From Jeotgalibaca ciconiae (lineage in GTDB: Bacteria > Bacillota > Bacilli > Lactobacillales > Aerococcaceae), in NCBI RefSeq assembly GCF_003955755.1, contig NZ_CP034465.1:1-64000 (forward strand): a DNA stretch of 64,000 nt, written 5' to 3'. Below the pieces are notes generated by a model. The model was not told the DNA's origin. It searched no databases and saw nothing but the letters and a program-made list of their open reading frames with translations. The translations under genes and the position numbers were made by a program. Positions 16,628 through 26,780 of the stretch are shown here, piece by piece; positions within the stretch are counted from its first letter, which is position 1, and every line of letters begins with the position of its first letter.

Positions 16628-17278
16628 GTGATGGAATATCCGTTACATCTCATGAATGAAGTAAAAGAAAAAACAAAATCATTTCAACTGGAAGGTTTCC
16701 TAGCGGGAAAAGGTCCTAGAAATGCAATTGCGATGTTGGTGGGTGAAGCTCCTGGCCGCACAGAACTCGTAACCAAAGTTCCTTTTAGCGGACAGGCTGG
16801 AAAAGAGCTTGACGCAGAACTCGATAAGGCAAATCTTAGCCGAAACGATCTCTATATTACCAGTGCTGTTAGAAGTCGACCGTTTCGGATCAAAACAAGA
16901 ATAGACAAAAATGGTTCGATCATAACCAGCCATCCAAACCGTACGCCTACTAATGGTGAAGTAATGGCATTTGCTCCATTATTAGATTTTGAAATTCAAG
17001 AAATCCAACCAAAAATCATTGCTCCAATGGGAAACATTGCATTAAAACGGCTGTTGGGCAATCAATACAGAATCTCTGCTTATCATGGACAAATTCTGAA
17101 TCTGCCAATTTTTGAAATTTCAGAAGATCGTGCACGCTATGAAAAGACAAAAGAAAGTTACACCATTCTCCCTATTTATCATCCAGCAGCGATTCTTTAT
17201 AACCGGACTTTAAAAGAAGTGATTGCAGCAGATTGGAGTCATTTGGTTGAAATGATTAAAAAAGAAAGCAGTGAGTAA
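16628..17278 (+). CDS. Uracil-DNA glycosylase superfamily protein
   Basis: A 216-residue protein with the family 4-type motifs. Motif A, LVGEAPGRTE, is at about residues 37-46 and is followed by PFSGQAGKELDAEL; the cluster NLSRNDLYITSAVRSRP follows; motif B, the active-site loop, reads LPIYHPAAILYNR at about 182-194. Such enzymes remove uracil or related lesions from DNA. The four-cysteine Fe-S pattern of true family 4 enzymes is not obvious, so it belongs to the Fe-S-free group found in Bacilli. A GGAG site at 16617-16620 allows GTG 16628 or ATG 16631 as the start. It is monocistronic. The 257 bp upstream contain two small hairpins (16498-16516 and a GGGTT/AACCC pair) of unclear role. Confidence 0.8.
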   Translation: MMEYPLHLMNEVKEKTKSFQLEGFLAGKGPRNAIAMLVGEAPGRTELVTKVPFSGQAGKELDAELDKANLSRNDLYITSAVRSRPFRIKTRIDKNGSIITSHPNRTPTNGEVMAFAPLLDFEIQEIQPKIIAPMGNIALKRLLGNQYRISAYHGQILNLPIFEISEDRARYEKTKESYTILPIYHPAAILYNRTLKEVIAADWSHLVEMIKKESSE

Positions 17279-17421
17279 TTTTTAATAAAAAAGCAGGCCA
17301 CTTTATTTTTATAGCTACTAAGAATCATTATGTTTCTCTTGAAAGCCCCGTGTAAAGAATATTTTTACCTCTGCAATAGCCGTCTATAAAATTTAAGATA
17401 TTTTCGGTATAACAAAGCTAT

Positions 17422-17470
17422 AAAGAAAAACGAATGCCCTGCTGCTATTTTCATTAGCAGTGGACATTCG
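17422..17470. terminator. Bidirectional terminator between the UDG-like gene and the deaminase gene
   Basis: CGAATG-CC-CTGCT pairs with AGCAG-GG-CATTCG over 17430-17470 and is flanked by A-rich and T-rich runs on both sides. The stretch 17279-17420 shows nothing else. Confidence 0.75.
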
Positions 17471-17474
17471 TTTT

Positions 17475-17876
17475 TTACGATTTATAGGCATTATACCAAT
17501 GATAGGGTTGTAGTTCTTTTAATGCTTTAAATTCTAGGTTATTATTTGAATTTGTTACTGCCGCTTTTACATTTTCACCCCAGTAAAACAACCTTTCTTG
17601 ACATACACCACAAGGACTTAAAATGACATATTCAGCATTCTCATCTTCTCGTACCACACAAATCGTATGTGTCACTTCCGTATTTAATTTATGCGCTTCG
17701 AGAATCGCACCTGTTTCAATGCACAGTTCTGTAGAAGCAACCAGAACGTCTGGTGCTACACTAGTTAAGATTTCTCCATTTTTCGTATACATAGCCGCAG
17801 CACTACCCCAACCCGTGGGATATCTTTTTTCTATCAAATCAATTGCTGCTTGATAAAGTTTTTGTTCGATATTCAA
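17475..17876 (-). CDS. Cytidine deaminase family protein
   Basis: A 133-residue zinc deaminase. The zinc and catalytic motifs are TELCIETGAILEAHK (Cys-x-Glu, residues about 50-64) and SPCGVCQERLFYW (the PCxxC motif at about 87-91). It deaminates cytidine or a related nucleoside to the uridine form for pyrimidine salvage. The CIE variant in place of CAE and the ending YHWYNAYKS resemble the short deaminase group that also contains blasticidin-S deaminases, so the substrate could differ from plain cytidine. It lies alone, just before the restriction gene cluster. Confidence 0.75.
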   Translation of the reverse strand: MNIEQKLYQAAIDLIEKRYPTGWGSAAAMYTKNGEILTSVAPDVLVASTELCIETGAILEAHKLNTEVTHTICVVREDENAEYVILSPCGVCQERLFYWGENVKAAVTNSNNNLEFKALKELQPYHWYNAYKS

Positions 17877-17930
17877 GTTCAGAGCTCCTTTTGCATTTTT
17901 TAAGCTGAGAATTTTTTAAAATTAATAACC

Positions 17931-20036
17931 CTAGAGAGAATCTTTTCCATCAGTATTACTGTCATACAATACTGCATCAATTGATAATTCATCATAAGCT
18001 AGATCATAAATATCTAAAAGCTGTTTAATGTAACTCATCTTTCTCCAGTTCGACATAGAAAAATAAACATATATCCCTGGCACTACTTCTTTATAATTAG
18101 CATTCGAAGTACTAGAAAATATTCCCTCTACGCCAGATTTTATTGAAGAGTTTAATCTTGTCATTTCTATGAGTGGGTTAGAATTAATCTCCGCTAAATG
18201 CTTAATCACATCTATAAAGAAATCTTTCCAAGTCTCTACCGGATGATATTCATCATTCAAAAAACTATACCCTTTTATCTGGTAATTTGTAAATTTTTGT
18301 TCTCCATCAAAGATAATCATTGATCTTTCATGAACTGAAGGTTTAAATGCTGGATTAGGATAAGGCCAAATTTTTAGAGAGGTCTGAATTAACTCATTGG
18401 TTCTTTCATTTATTTCTGTTTCTCCCCAGGTTTCTGCACGTGCAGGAATTTTATTTAAATTAACAAAATGACTTTCTTTAAATCCCTTCTCCATGTTTTG
18501 CTTGTCTTTAAATGGTCTGTTACTATATTTACTATTATAAGCAGTTATAGTTAAATTTCCCAGAGTGTTTAGATAGTTGGTCTGAATTTTCTTATAGTCT
18601 GGTCCTAAATCTTCAATCCATTGTCTGCTTAATTTTTGTGGCAGAATATGTTCAATACTATACTCTTGATTTTGAATACCTTCGTAAATTTGTAAAGACT
18701 CGAAATGATCATAGTTTTCCAGCCTTTCAAAAAGGTATGTTCGAAACTGTGAGTTTATATTGTACAAATCTCTTGAAGAAAGGTTCTCAATAAGTTCATT
18801 ATCTGTAGGGAACTTACCGGTATTTATTTTTGTGAGGAGAAGATAACTAATTACTTCAGAAGGTGTAGCTAAAGCTTCATCTTCTTTCTCAAGTATCTTT
18901 TTCATATCTCTATACAATACAGAGATAATTTTATTCAATGAATTTGATGGTAGTTTAGTAATCATTCTTCTAGCAATATAAGATTCTAATATATTGAAAA
19001 TCTTTGCTACTTCTTTTCCATTCAATTGGTGTTGGTTGTAATCATGTAAGATGGCCATTAAGAAAGGCCTTATAACTGTAACCTGTAAATGGTTGAGTCG
19101 TTTTAGAATATCATCAATCTCTTTATTATCCGTTACTGATCCTAAAATCTGTTGATACGCATATGAGTAGTCTGAAAGTTCATCAAAAAAGCTTCGTTTG
19201 TCTGAGCACTTACTTTGATAAAAATAAACAAAGGTTTCATATACTTTAGAAAGATTAGGATATTTACCATTTTTTAATGTCAAATAATCTCTAAAAAATG
19301 AACTAAGTTGAAAGTTAGTACGATTCTCTATCGGCTCCCAGTAATTTTCAAATAAAAAAAGCTGTTCTTTCTGACTTTCATTCATCAACAAAAAATTACG
19401 AATCTTATCAGCATCAGTTAAGTCTACACCTGTAGAATTTAGACTTTCAAAAATAAGCTGAGGATTATCATCCGGAGAATTCAAATTCACAACCATTACT
19501 TGTAACTTTTGAATGGAATTCATAAGTTGATCAAGAGATATTGGAAGGTTAGTAATTGCAGTATAAAAATATTCATAGTTCAAAGTTAGGTTAGAATTAT
19601 TAATATGAAATTTTCCGTCCCCAAACAGCCTTTTATACGCATTATAGTCTCTAGGATTTGAACGTAACTTAAACTTATCAACTTCCCTACTAAAGCTATC
19701 TTCTAAAAATGCATCATTAATATTATTTGGATTGATTCTCTCACCAGTAGTTTCATTGTCAGTCATCCAATTTTTCATTGCTAGTAACAATAATGAAGTT
19801 GTAGTAATACGCTGTTGGCCATCAATAACGATAATGTCTTGTGAATAATCGCCTGGCTTTACAACGATACTTCCAAAAAAATGAGTTTTTTTGTCTTCAT
19901 TTTCTAGGTTAATTAAATCATTTAATAATCTTTCACAGTTTTCTTTTTTCCAGTCATAATTTCTTTGATAGACAGGAATAATAAATTTTGTTCCACCTCT
20001 TAAGTACTCTAATAAATAGCGAACATTTCCTTCCAT
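17931..20036 (-). CDS. DUF262/DUF1524 GmrSD-like restriction protein
   Basis: A 701-residue protein. The N-terminal DUF262 (ParB/Srx-like nucleotide-binding) domain has FIIPVYQRNYDWKKENCERL, the signature DGQQR at residues 72-76, and LIFESLNSTGVDLTDADKIR. The C-terminal DUF1524 is an HNH-type nuclease with YSIEHILPQ at 460-467 and LGNLT at 492-496. A further 200 residues of unrecognised sequence follow. Such fused GmrS/GmrD-like proteins are modification-dependent (type IV) restriction enzymes. ATG 20036 is chosen because it has an AAGGAAGG site; the frame is open to 20075. It starts 67 bp after the hsdR stop on the same strand and is probably co-transcribed with it. Confidence 0.8.
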   Translation of the reverse strand: MEGNVRYLLEYLRGGTKFIIPVYQRNYDWKKENCERLLNDLINLENEDKKTHFFGSIVVKPGDYSQDIIVIDGQQRITTTSLLLLAMKNWMTDNETTGERINPNNINDAFLEDSFSREVDKFKLRSNPRDYNAYKRLFGDGKFHINNSNLTLNYEYFYTAITNLPISLDQLMNSIQKLQVMVVNLNSPDDNPQLIFESLNSTGVDLTDADKIRNFLLMNESQKEQLFLFENYWEPIENRTNFQLSSFFRDYLTLKNGKYPNLSKVYETFVYFYQSKCSDKRSFFDELSDYSYAYQQILGSVTDNKEIDDILKRLNHLQVTVIRPFLMAILHDYNQHQLNGKEVAKIFNILESYIARRMITKLPSNSLNKIISVLYRDMKKILEKEDEALATPSEVISYLLLTKINTGKFPTDNELIENLSSRDLYNINSQFRTYLFERLENYDHFESLQIYEGIQNQEYSIEHILPQKLSRQWIEDLGPDYKKIQTNYLNTLGNLTITAYNSKYSNRPFKDKQNMEKGFKESHFVNLNKIPARAETWGETEINERTNELIQTSLKIWPYPNPAFKPSVHERSMIIFDGEQKFTNYQIKGYSFLNDEYHPVETWKDFFIDVIKHLAEINSNPLIEMTRLNSSIKSGVEGIFSSTSNANYKEVVPGIYVYFSMSNWRKMSYIKQLLDIYDLAYDELSIDAVLYDSNTDGKDSL

Positions 20037-20103
20037 GGTTGCCTTCCTTATCTTTTCTATATATTCTTTTACCACAAATATTGCTGTTATAAATTTTTTA
20101 AGG

Positions 20104-23100
20104 TTATCTTTGTTGCAATGGTAAAATTTCTTCTTGAATAATATCTTCTAATTCCTGACGAACATGTTTCCAGTATCGCAATTTAGAAACTGGTTTTTCT
20201 GTTGTTTTTTTATATTCTTCATAATCGGCTGAACTTCTCAATTCACTTTCTCCACTTTGCTTTTCTTTTTTAGGATTATAGTTAGCTATAACATACGCTA
20301 GATTTCCTTCTTCCACATGCCATTTTTGAGAAAAATCCTGCATAACATTATATTTTGTATCTTCAATCATGTCTTGTAATAGATAAGATACATTTTGATC
20401 ACGATAATGCTCAGGATTTTGGCGAATGCTGTTCCACAGATTTTGCATCAGGTTCGCTAATTTAGGATTATTTCTGGATAAATCTTCAATGTATTTATTA
20501 ACTTCTGTAGCTGCTTTTTCATCTTCTTTAGCAATTAGCTCATATTCATCACTTCCGCTTGGAACAAAGGCTTGAATCAACATTAAAATATATTCATAGT
20601 TAATTTCTTCCGTTTTTACTGACTCTAACTCATAAGCAATATCAATTTCAATTGGATCATCATCTTTAGGATCACCCTTAATTTTTTCCAGTGCATTTAC
20701 ATACTTGCCGTTGAGTTCTTCGATTTCCGATATTTCAATCGGGAAAATTGTCCCCATTTGTTCTTCATCAAAATCCGTATATACTTGAACAGCTGCGAAT
20801 GTTTTGTCCATTGTTTGATAAGCTTTCACGAATCTCTTTAGTTCCACAAGGCTCATTTGATCAATCTCTATTGGGGTAGAAACAACTTCTCTTAATTCAC
20901 CAATAGCCGCAATAAATGCTATCCGTGCCTCTTCCCATGTTGGAGCAAGCACATCGTTTTCTCCACCGTTAGAATATAGAACTAAAGCTTCTTTTACCTT
21001 CTTCTCAAATGTATTAGGCGTTTGGAAGGTGACGATTTGTCCGTATTTTTTATATTTATCAAACAGTCGATTGGTACGTGAAAAAGCTTGAATCAAATCA
21101 TGGGCCTTCATTGGTGGACGATCAATGAAGAGTGTTGATAGACTCGGAGCATCAAAACCTGTCAACAAACGATCTACCACAATGACAATGTCCAACTGTT
21201 CTGCACGGGCCAAATACTTGTCCTTCTTACGTGACAATCGATCATTTACATTACGATTGTAAGCTCGAATTGTTTCGATTGTATAGCTTGTTTCGAACTC
21301 TTCATTATAATCTCGAATGGACTCTTTCATCTTATCTTGATTGACAATAGAAGCATCTTCATTTTCAGAAATCGAATACGTTATTGCAACTTTCGGAAAG
21401 TCAGGCAATACGCGTTTTGTTTCTTCATCAATTTTAACGGATGCCTCTCCTGCTTTTACCTGTTTTATTAAATCATAATAGCGTTGTGCTTGAGCAATGG
21501 AGGATGTCGTCAAAAGAGAATTAAATGTTTGACCAGATCCTTTTGAAAATCCTAATTTTTTGCGTGATTTATTAATAATGGAATCGATGACTTGAAGCAT
21601 ATGCTCTTCATCCTCATAGACACTTTTGGGTAAACGAGCTTCTTTATCTTCCAATTCAAGCAATTCAACCTCTGATTCGTCTATTCCTTCTAGAGCAATG
21701 ATAGTCTTATCTAGTTGCTCTTCAGAAAAAGTCGATTTATATTCCACCTGAAAACCTAAAACTGCATTGTCATGGATGGCTTCTTTTACCGTATATTCAT
21801 GGAGCCGCTCCCCATACTGTTGTTTGGTAGTTCTTGGTAAATCACCTACTGCTTGCTTTGCATTCTCAAGAAAAATAGGTGTTCCCGTAAATCCATACCA
21901 TAATGATTGCACAAAAAACTCTTCAATTTCTCGTTTTTTTGCAGGGCTAACTGCACGATGGCATTCATCGACAACAAATGCAATTTTAAGTTGGGTCATT
22001 TGTTCGTAACGTTTCGTACCTTCTTGATTTGCATAGCGTTTCATTACATGATTTAATTTCTGGATCGTTGTCACCACTACACTACGATCGTCAGAGAGTA
22101 ACTTTTTAATAAGATCCTTTACGTTCGCAGTTTCATCAATCTCAATCACATCATTCTCAGCATAAGATGTAAAAGATGCGGTCGTTTGTTGATCTAAGTC
22201 TACGCGGTCTACAATAAAAATTGTTTTATCAATTGAGGGAATTTGTAAAAGGTTACGGGCAACTTTATAAGACGTTAATGTTTTCCCAGAACCTGTTGTA
22301 TGCCATACATATCCAGATTGATGCTGCCCGGATGCTTTTTTTACGGCTTCAATGGCATGTATTTGATAAGGTCTTAATAAGATTAGCCCCTTTTTCTCGT
22401 GATCAATCACTGTGTATTGGGTTATCATTTTATGCGCCATAGGAATTGACAAAACATTCTCGGCAAACTCTAAATAATCATTCACTGACACATTTTCTTC
22501 ATCTACCCACTTTGTTAAAAATTGTTCGTTTAATTTTGTATCTTGTGCAGATGCGATATAACGGGTATCCGTACCATTACTGATAACAAACATTTGCAAA
22601 GTAGAGTAAATACCAGTAAACTTTCCCTCTTTCAGATATTTTTTTATCTGACGAAACGCATCCATAAAAGGATGATTGCGGTTCTTTAATTCAATATGAA
22701 TCATTGGCAAACCATTTATCAAGAGAGTAACGTCAAAACGTCTGTTCAAATCTTCTATAGATCGTTTGTCTGATTTAAACTGGTTAATTACTTCATAAGA
22801 AGAAATTCCTCCAGCAATATCTTGTCGATTGATGACACGCAAACGAATCGTGCCAAGTGTTGCGTCTTCCCGTTGCACTTGCACTTTAGCCACGCCATTT
22901 TCTCCTGCCAACCACTTTGCTGCTTCATAGAAGCTGGAAAAGTTCAGTTGATTTTGAATTTGCCGAAATTCTTGTTCAGTTAATGGAGTATCGTTCAGTA
23001 CATCTTTATTATTTACTTCTAATTTTTGACGAAAATTCTCCCATAACTCATCTTCCGTATGTAAATCATTGCGATACGTCCACTGAGAATCGCCACTTAT

Positions 23101-23178
23101 CAACTTATTAATTAAATTATCCTCTAACACTTGTTCTGGAGTAAACTTTAGCAACAAAAGCCCCTCTTTTCTATCCAT
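20104..23178 (-). CDS. hsdR: Type I restriction enzyme, R subunit
   Basis: A 1024-residue motor/nuclease subunit. The N-terminal PD-(D/E)xK nuclease shows [20 protein letters not shown] (D149, E163, K165). The helicase part has [10 protein letters not shown] (294-300), the DEAD-type [15 protein letters not shown] and [19 protein letters not shown]. It cuts unmodified DNA when assembled with HsdM and HsdS. The most upstream ATG (23178) lacks a good ribosome-binding site; a TTG at 23154-23157 after GAGGGG would give the usual LLKFTPEQ start. It is separated from hsdM-hsdS by the inverted hsdS and recombinase genes and must have its own promoter. Confidence 0.95.
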   Translation of the reverse strand: MDRKEGLLLLKFTPEQVLEDNLINKLISGDSQWTYRNDLHTEDELWENFRQKLEVNNKDVLNDTPLTEQEFRQIQNQLNFSSFYEAAKWLAGENGVAKVQVQREDATLGTIRLRVINRQDIAGGISSYEVINQFKSDKRSIEDLNRRFDVTLLINGLPMIHIELKNRNHPFMDAFRQIKKYLKEGKFTGIYSTLQMFVISNGTDTRYIASAQDTKLNEQFLTKWVDEENVSVNDYLEFAENVLSIPMAHKMITQYTVIDHEKKGLILLRPYQIHAIEAVKKASGQHQSGYVWHTTGSGKTLTSYKVARNLLQIPSIDKTIFIVDRVDLDQQTTASFTSYAENDVIEIDETANVKDLIKKLLSDDRSVVVTTIQKLNHVMKRYANQEGTKRYEQMTQLKIAFVVDECHRAVSPAKKREIEEFFVQSLWYGFTGTPIFLENAKQAVGDLPRTTKQQYGERLHEYTVKEAIHDNAVLGFQVEYKSTFSEEQLDKTIIALEGIDESEVELLELEDKEARLPKSVYEDEEHMLQVIDSIINKSRKKLGFSKGSGQTFNSLLTTSSIAQAQRYYDLIKQVKAGEASVKIDEETKRVLPDFPKVAITYSISENEDASIVNQDKMKESIRDYNEEFETSYTIETIRAYNRNVNDRLSRKKDKYLARAEQLDIVIVVDRLLTGFDAPSLSTLFIDRPPMKAHDLIQAFSRTNRLFDKYKKYGQIVTFQTPNTFEKKVKEALVLYSNGGENDVLAPTWEEARIAFIAAIGELREVVSTPIEIDQMSLVELKRFVKAYQTMDKTFAAVQVYTDFDEEQMGTIFPIEISEIEELNGKYVNALEKIKGDPKDDDPIEIDIAYELESVKTEEINYEYILMLIQAFVPSGSDEYELIAKEDEKAATEVNKYIEDLSRNNPKLANLMQNLWNSIRQNPEHYRDQNVSYLLQDMIEDTKYNVMQDFSQKWHVEEGNLAYVIANYNPKKEKQSGESELRSSADYEEYKKTTEKPVSKLRYWKHVRQELEDIIQEEILPLQQR

Positions 23179-23247
23179 TAGTCTATTAAAATAAGTATAT
23201 CATTTTGGATTAGGATTTAGTGAAATAAATTACATAATGTTGATTTA

Positions 23248-24435
23248 TTGTGTGGTTGCGATTGGGAACAGCGTAAGTTTCGAGAGATGGTAGAAAGTTT
23301 TGAATATGGTTTGAATTCTTCAGCTACTGAATATGACGGTGAAAATAAATATATTCGTATAACAGATATAGATGACAGTAGTCGTGAATTCATACAGGCA
23401 GGATTGACATCTCCTAATACTGATTTGGAGAAAGCAGATAATTATTTACTCAAGCATGGTGATATTTTATTCGCGAGGACTGGAGCCAGTGTTGGTAAAT
23501 CATATAGATATCACGAAAAGGATGGAAAAGTATATTATGCTGGTTTTTTAATCCGTGCACGCGTAAAAAGTGAGTTTGATTCTGAATTCATTTTCCAGAA
23601 TACGTTAACAGTGTCATATGATAATTTTGTTCGGATAACCTCTCAACGCTCGGGACAACCTGGAATCAACGCTAATGAATATGCTTGCTTTGAATTTTTT
23701 GTGCCAAGTAAACATGAGCAAAGTCAAATTGGAAAATTGTTCAGACAGATCGATAATACTATCGCTCTTCATCAGCGAAAATTAGAAACATTGAAGCAAT
23801 TGAAGAAAGGCTTTTTGCAGAAATTGTTCCCCAAGAATCAGGAAAACGTGCCGGAAATTCGGTTTGCAAATTTCCAAGAAGAGTGGGAACAGCGTAAGTT
23901 GGGGGAAATTACTGAAAGTTATTCAGGTGGTACTCCGGGCGCTGGAAATAAGATGTATTATGGTGGTAATATTCCATTCATTCGATCCGGTGAAATAAAT
24001 GATGATAAAACTGAGCTATTCATAACAGAAGAAGGTTTAAATAACTCATCAGCCAAAATGGTATCAAAAGGTGATATTTTATATGCCTTATACGGTGCAA
24101 CAAGTGGAGAAGTTGGTATTTCTAAAATTAATGGAGCAATTAATCAAGCGATCTTAGCCATTAAACTTAAAGAAGATGATGATTCATACTTAATAACTCA
24201 ATGGTTTAAAAAACAAAAGGACTCAATTATTGCGACCTATTTGCAAGGTGGTCAAGGAAATTTATCAGGAAGTATTGTTAAAGAATTGACACTACAGTTA
24301 CCCATTGATAAGAATGAGCAACAAAAAATCGGTGCCTTCTTCAAGTCTTTAGATGATACTATCGACCTTCATCAGAACAAATTAGAACAATTACGAAATA
24401 TAAAAAATGGGCTTCTACAAAAGATGTTTATTTAA
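23248..24435 (+). CDS. Silent inverted hsdS (specificity donor)
   Basis: A 395-residue HsdS-like protein encoded opposite to hsdM-hsdS. It has two target-recognition domains, each opened by WEQRK and closed by a coiled conserved region (LHQRKLETLKQLKKGFLQKL and LHQNKLEQLRNIKNGLLQKM). It lacks the first residues of the true gene and has no ribosome-binding site or promoter of its own, so it is probably not expressed but stores alternative domains. Its first domain (SFEYGLNSSATEYDGENKY) and second (SYSGGTPGAGNKMYYGG) differ wholly from those of the expressed hsdS, while the spacer is nearly identical. It is convergent with the recombinase gene. Confidence 0.85.
   Translation: MCGCDWEQRKFREMVESFEYGLNSSATEYDGENKYIRITDIDDSSREFIQAGLTSPNTDLEKADNYLLKHGDILFARTGASVGKSYRYHEKDGKVYYAGFLIRARVKSEFDSEFIFQNTLTVSYDNFVRITSQRSGQPGINANEYACFEFFVPSKHEQSQIGKLFRQIDNTIALHQRKLETLKQLKKGFLQKLFPKNQENVPEIRFANFQEEWEQRKLGEITESYSGGTPGAGNKMYYGGNIPFIRSGEINDDKTELFITEEGLNNSSAKMVSKGDILYALYGATSGEVGISKINGAINQAILAIKLKEDDDSYLITQWFKKQKDSIIATYLQGGQGNLSGSIVKELTLQLPIDKNEQQKIGAFFKSLDDTIDLHQNKLEQLRNIKNGLLQKMFI
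23758..23898 (+). repeat. hsdS shuffling repeat, copy in the silent gene
   Basis: 141 bp encoding the central conserved region; it is an inverted copy of 26079-26219 with four mismatches by eye and the first 68 bp (23758-23825) exact. It ends in TGGGAACAGCGTAAG, which also occurs at 23263-23277. Confidence 0.9.
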
Positions 24436-24454
24436 AAATATCAAGTTATTCTCG

Positions 24455-24502
24455 AAAAACTCCTATCAAATCATCTAACCAATGAAATTGATAGGAGTTT
24501 TT
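24455..24502. terminator. Bidirectional terminator between silent hsdS and the recombinase
   Basis: AAAAACTCCTATCAA and TTGATAGGAGTTTTT form a perfect 15-bp stem at 24455-24469 and 24488-24502. It lies between the convergent genes. Confidence 0.85.
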
Positions 24503-24520
24503 GAATTAAATAATAATATT

Positions 24521-25450
24521 TTATACAAGCATAGCTAAATGACGAATAATTTTATCATTGTCCTGATTTTCCAATTCTTGAATAATATGTAAATAAGTCT
24601 CTTGGGTTGTAGTCATGCTAGAATGTCCTAGTCTTCTTGCAACGCTCGCGATTGAAACACCGGCGAAAAGTAGTAATGATGCATGAGTATGTCTTAAGCT
24701 ATGGATTGTAATGATTGGAATATCTGCTTTTGTACATAATACTTTGAGTCGATTGTTTATCGTGGAGTTAAACACTCTGTTCATAACAAAAATTGGTTTT
24801 TCTTCGTCTAAATCTTTTACTAACTGTGAGAACTGCATTGCTGTTTGCCAATCAATCGGAATTTTTCGATTGGAAGATTCATTTTTTGTTGGTTGAAATT
24901 CTCCAATGCTATTTTTATAATTCCAAGTCTTAGTTACCGACAAATTTTGATTAAAAAAATCAAAATCTTGTGGGGTAAGTGCTAATGCTTCAGAAAAACG
25001 AAGTCCAGTTTTAGCAACAAGTAAAATAAACCAATCCCAATTTAGTTCGTTGGTTAAATTTAACTGCTTTAATAAAGATTGCAATTCGAATTGGTTTAAA
25101 AATTTCGGTCTTTTCTCTTTTGGTTCTTTACCTTTAATAATAATCTTCCGTGTAGGGTTATTATCGATTAACCCTTCTTCAAGTGCATCCAGAATAGCAC
25201 CTTTAATTTGATGATGAAAGTCCATTGTTGTTTGTTTTTCATGAGTTAATGCATAACTGTTCAATAATCTTTGATAAGTAGTTCTACTTAGATCACACAA
25301 ACGTAAGTCCGATGCTAGCTCTACAATTCTCTGATGAGTCATATAATACTTGTCCAAGGTGACTTTCCTCACCGCTCCGACCTTGTATAATTCCACCCAT
25401 TCTTCGAAGTAATCATGAAACAATTGTGTTTTTCTTTTCCTATTGACCAA
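24521..25450 (-). CDS. Tyrosine recombinase, probable hsdS invertase
   Basis: A 309-residue phage-type integrase. Residues 1-110 are the core-binding domain; the catalytic set is R151 (GLRFSEAL), K174, H250 and R253 (HSLRHTHAS), H276 (LGHSSM) and Y286 (TYLHII). The position between two inverted hsdS genes is that of the recombinases that shuffle type I specificity genes (as in the pneumococcal ivr locus), so its likely role is to invert DNA between the hsdS repeats. The start is TTG 25450; its AGGAGG ribosome-binding site forms part of the hairpin that ends the hsdS transcript. No prophage genes are nearby. Confidence 0.85.
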   Translation of the reverse strand: MVNRKRKTQLFHDYFEEWVELYKVGAVRKVTLDKYYMTHQRIVELASDLRLCDLSRTTYQRLLNSYALTHEKQTTMDFHHQIKGAILDALEEGLIDNNPTRKIIIKGKEPKEKRPKFLNQFELQSLLKQLNLTNELNWDWFILLVAKTGLRFSEALALTPQDFDFFNQNLSVTKTWNYKNSIGEFQPTKNESSNRKIPIDWQTAMQFSQLVKDLDEEKPIFVMNRVFNSTINNRLKVLCTKADIPIITIHSLRHTHASLLLFAGVSIASVARRLGHSSMTTTQETYLHIIQELENQDNDKIIRHLAMLV

Positions 25451-25451
25451 T

Positions 25452-25506
25452 AAAAAAACCTCCTAATGTAGTTTGATGATTGCTCATCTATTCTACATAT
25501 TAGGAG
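25452..25506 (-). terminator. Terminator of hsdM-hsdS overlapping the recombinase RBS
   Basis: On the minus strand CTCCTAATATGTAG pairs with CTACATTAGGAG (25493-25506 and 25460-25471, with a two-base bulge), followed by GTTTTTTTATTG. The 3' arm contains the AGGAGG used by the recombinase. Confidence 0.7.
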
Positions 25507-25526
25507 ATTTTAAAATATTAAAGAAA

Positions 25527-26780
25527 TTAAATGAACATTTTTTGTAGAAGACCACTTTTCAATAATTGTAGTTGTTCTAGTTTCTTCTGATGAAGAGCGA
25601 CGGTGTCATCTATAACTTTGAAGATGCATCCGATTTTTTCTTGTTCTTCAATACTTGGAGACGGAATAGGCATTGTCTTAAAAACAGAATCTTTAATTGC
25701 AAAACGATCTGCTCGTGCCCCAGAGTCCCCCTGTAATTTCATAAATCGATGCCAAATAGTTGTATCAAAATAATATTCTAAGAATGTTTTATCAATATTA
25801 TGTGTCCTAAAAATATAGTAAAGTGGAGACATTACCCCAGTTCTTCCTAGTTTATTCCGTTTAATTGGTCCAACTGGTGCATAATTAGAAATTCTTGGAT
25901 TGTAAACAAAGTCATCTTTTCGAACAACGTAATATCCGTTTAAATTCTTTTTGTTTGATATATCTTTATCAAAAAATTCACGCTGATTAATAATTCCATA
26001 TTCTGCCGAATTAGTTAAAGTTTCAGTGAATTCATTATTTATATTTTTTTCGGTAACTTTATCAGATATTTCATCTAGCTTACGCTGTTCCCACTCTGCT
26101 TGGAAATTTGCAAACCGTATTTCCGGCACGTTTTCCTGATTTTTGGGGAATAATTTCTGCAAAAAGCCTTTCTTCAATTGCTTCAATGTTTCTAATTTTC
26201 GCTGATGAAGAGCGATAGTTTTTTCTATACGAAGCAATAAACTTCCAGTTTTAACCTGTTCTTCGTACGAAGGAAATAATGTTGTAAAGTTCATAATATT
26301 TTTGACACTGATACCAAAAACTTTCATACCTGTACCTACTCTATATCCATGTCTTCTAAACGTTTGGGTATTTATCAGGTAATACAAATAAATAGAGTCT
26401 ACTTCTATAGGTCTAATTGCTATTGTGTGGAGACCAGCAACAATTTGAAAAGCCATATCTTCTATTATAATTGATGGTGTAGCTATTCCTTGATAATCTT
26501 CAGAAGCATCTGCAAGAATTAAGTCTCCTTTTTGTAGACTTTCATATATGCCATTTTTAATAGTTGGTAAATTTGATTTTCTTGTAATTTTATCAGCTAC
26601 TTTTGTATGTATGTCACCGTAATGTATATACTTGATTCCAGTCTCCTCTGATGTTTCAACATCTCGCGAAAGTGAGTATGACTTTAGTCTATCAACCATA
26701 TCTCCAAGCTTACGCTGTTCCCACTCATCTTCGAACCCTTTAAACCTTACCACTGGTGCTTTTTTATCCAAGGAAAACAC
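25527..26780 (-). CDS. hsdS: Type I restriction-modification specificity subunit (expressed copy)
   Basis: A 417-residue HsdS with two target-recognition domains and two conserved regions. The order is VVRFKGFEDEWEQRKLGDM, TRD1 (DRLKSYSLSRDVETSE onward), the central region LHQRKLETLKQLKKGFLQKL, WEQRKLDEISD, TRD2 (TEKNINNEFTETLTN onward), and the final LHQKKLEQLQLLKSGLLQKM. Each TRD recognises half of a split DNA target and binds HsdM. It overlaps the hsdM end by 17 bp; GTG 26780 or TTG 26771 can be the start. The central region is an inverted near-copy of that in the silent gene at 23248-24435, allowing exchange of TRDs. Confidence 0.92.
   Translation of the reverse strand: MFSLDKKAPVVRFKGFEDEWEQRKLGDMVDRLKSYSLSRDVETSEETGIKYIHYGDIHTKVADKITRKSNLPTIKNGIYESLQKGDLILADASEDYQGIATPSIIIEDMAFQIVAGLHTIAIRPIEVDSIYLYYLINTQTFRRHGYRVGTGMKVFGISVKNIMNFTTLFPSYEEQVKTGSLLLRIEKTIALHQRKLETLKQLKKGFLQKLFPKNQENVPEIRFANFQAEWEQRKLDEISDKVTEKNINNEFTETLTNSAEYGIINQREFFDKDISNKKNLNGYYVVRKDDFVYNPRISNYAPVGPIKRNKLGRTGVMSPLYYIFRTHNIDKTFLEYYFDTTIWHRFMKLQGDSGARADRFAIKDSVFKTMPIPSPSIEEQEKIGCIFKVIDDTVALHQKKLEQLQLLKSGLLQKMFI
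26079..26219 (-). repeat. hsdS shuffling repeat, copy in the expressed gene
   Basis: 141 bp, inverted relative to 23758-23898, with 137 matches counted by eye. TGGGAACAGCGTAAG recurs in the N-terminal region at 26709-26723, giving a second, short recombination site. Confidence 0.9.

Noticed and set aside
23248-24435. The inverted hsdS as a separately expressed specificity subunit
   Set aside because: It lacks a ribosome-binding site, a promoter and the N-terminal residues of a true HsdS, and is convergent with the recombinase; a silent donor fits better.
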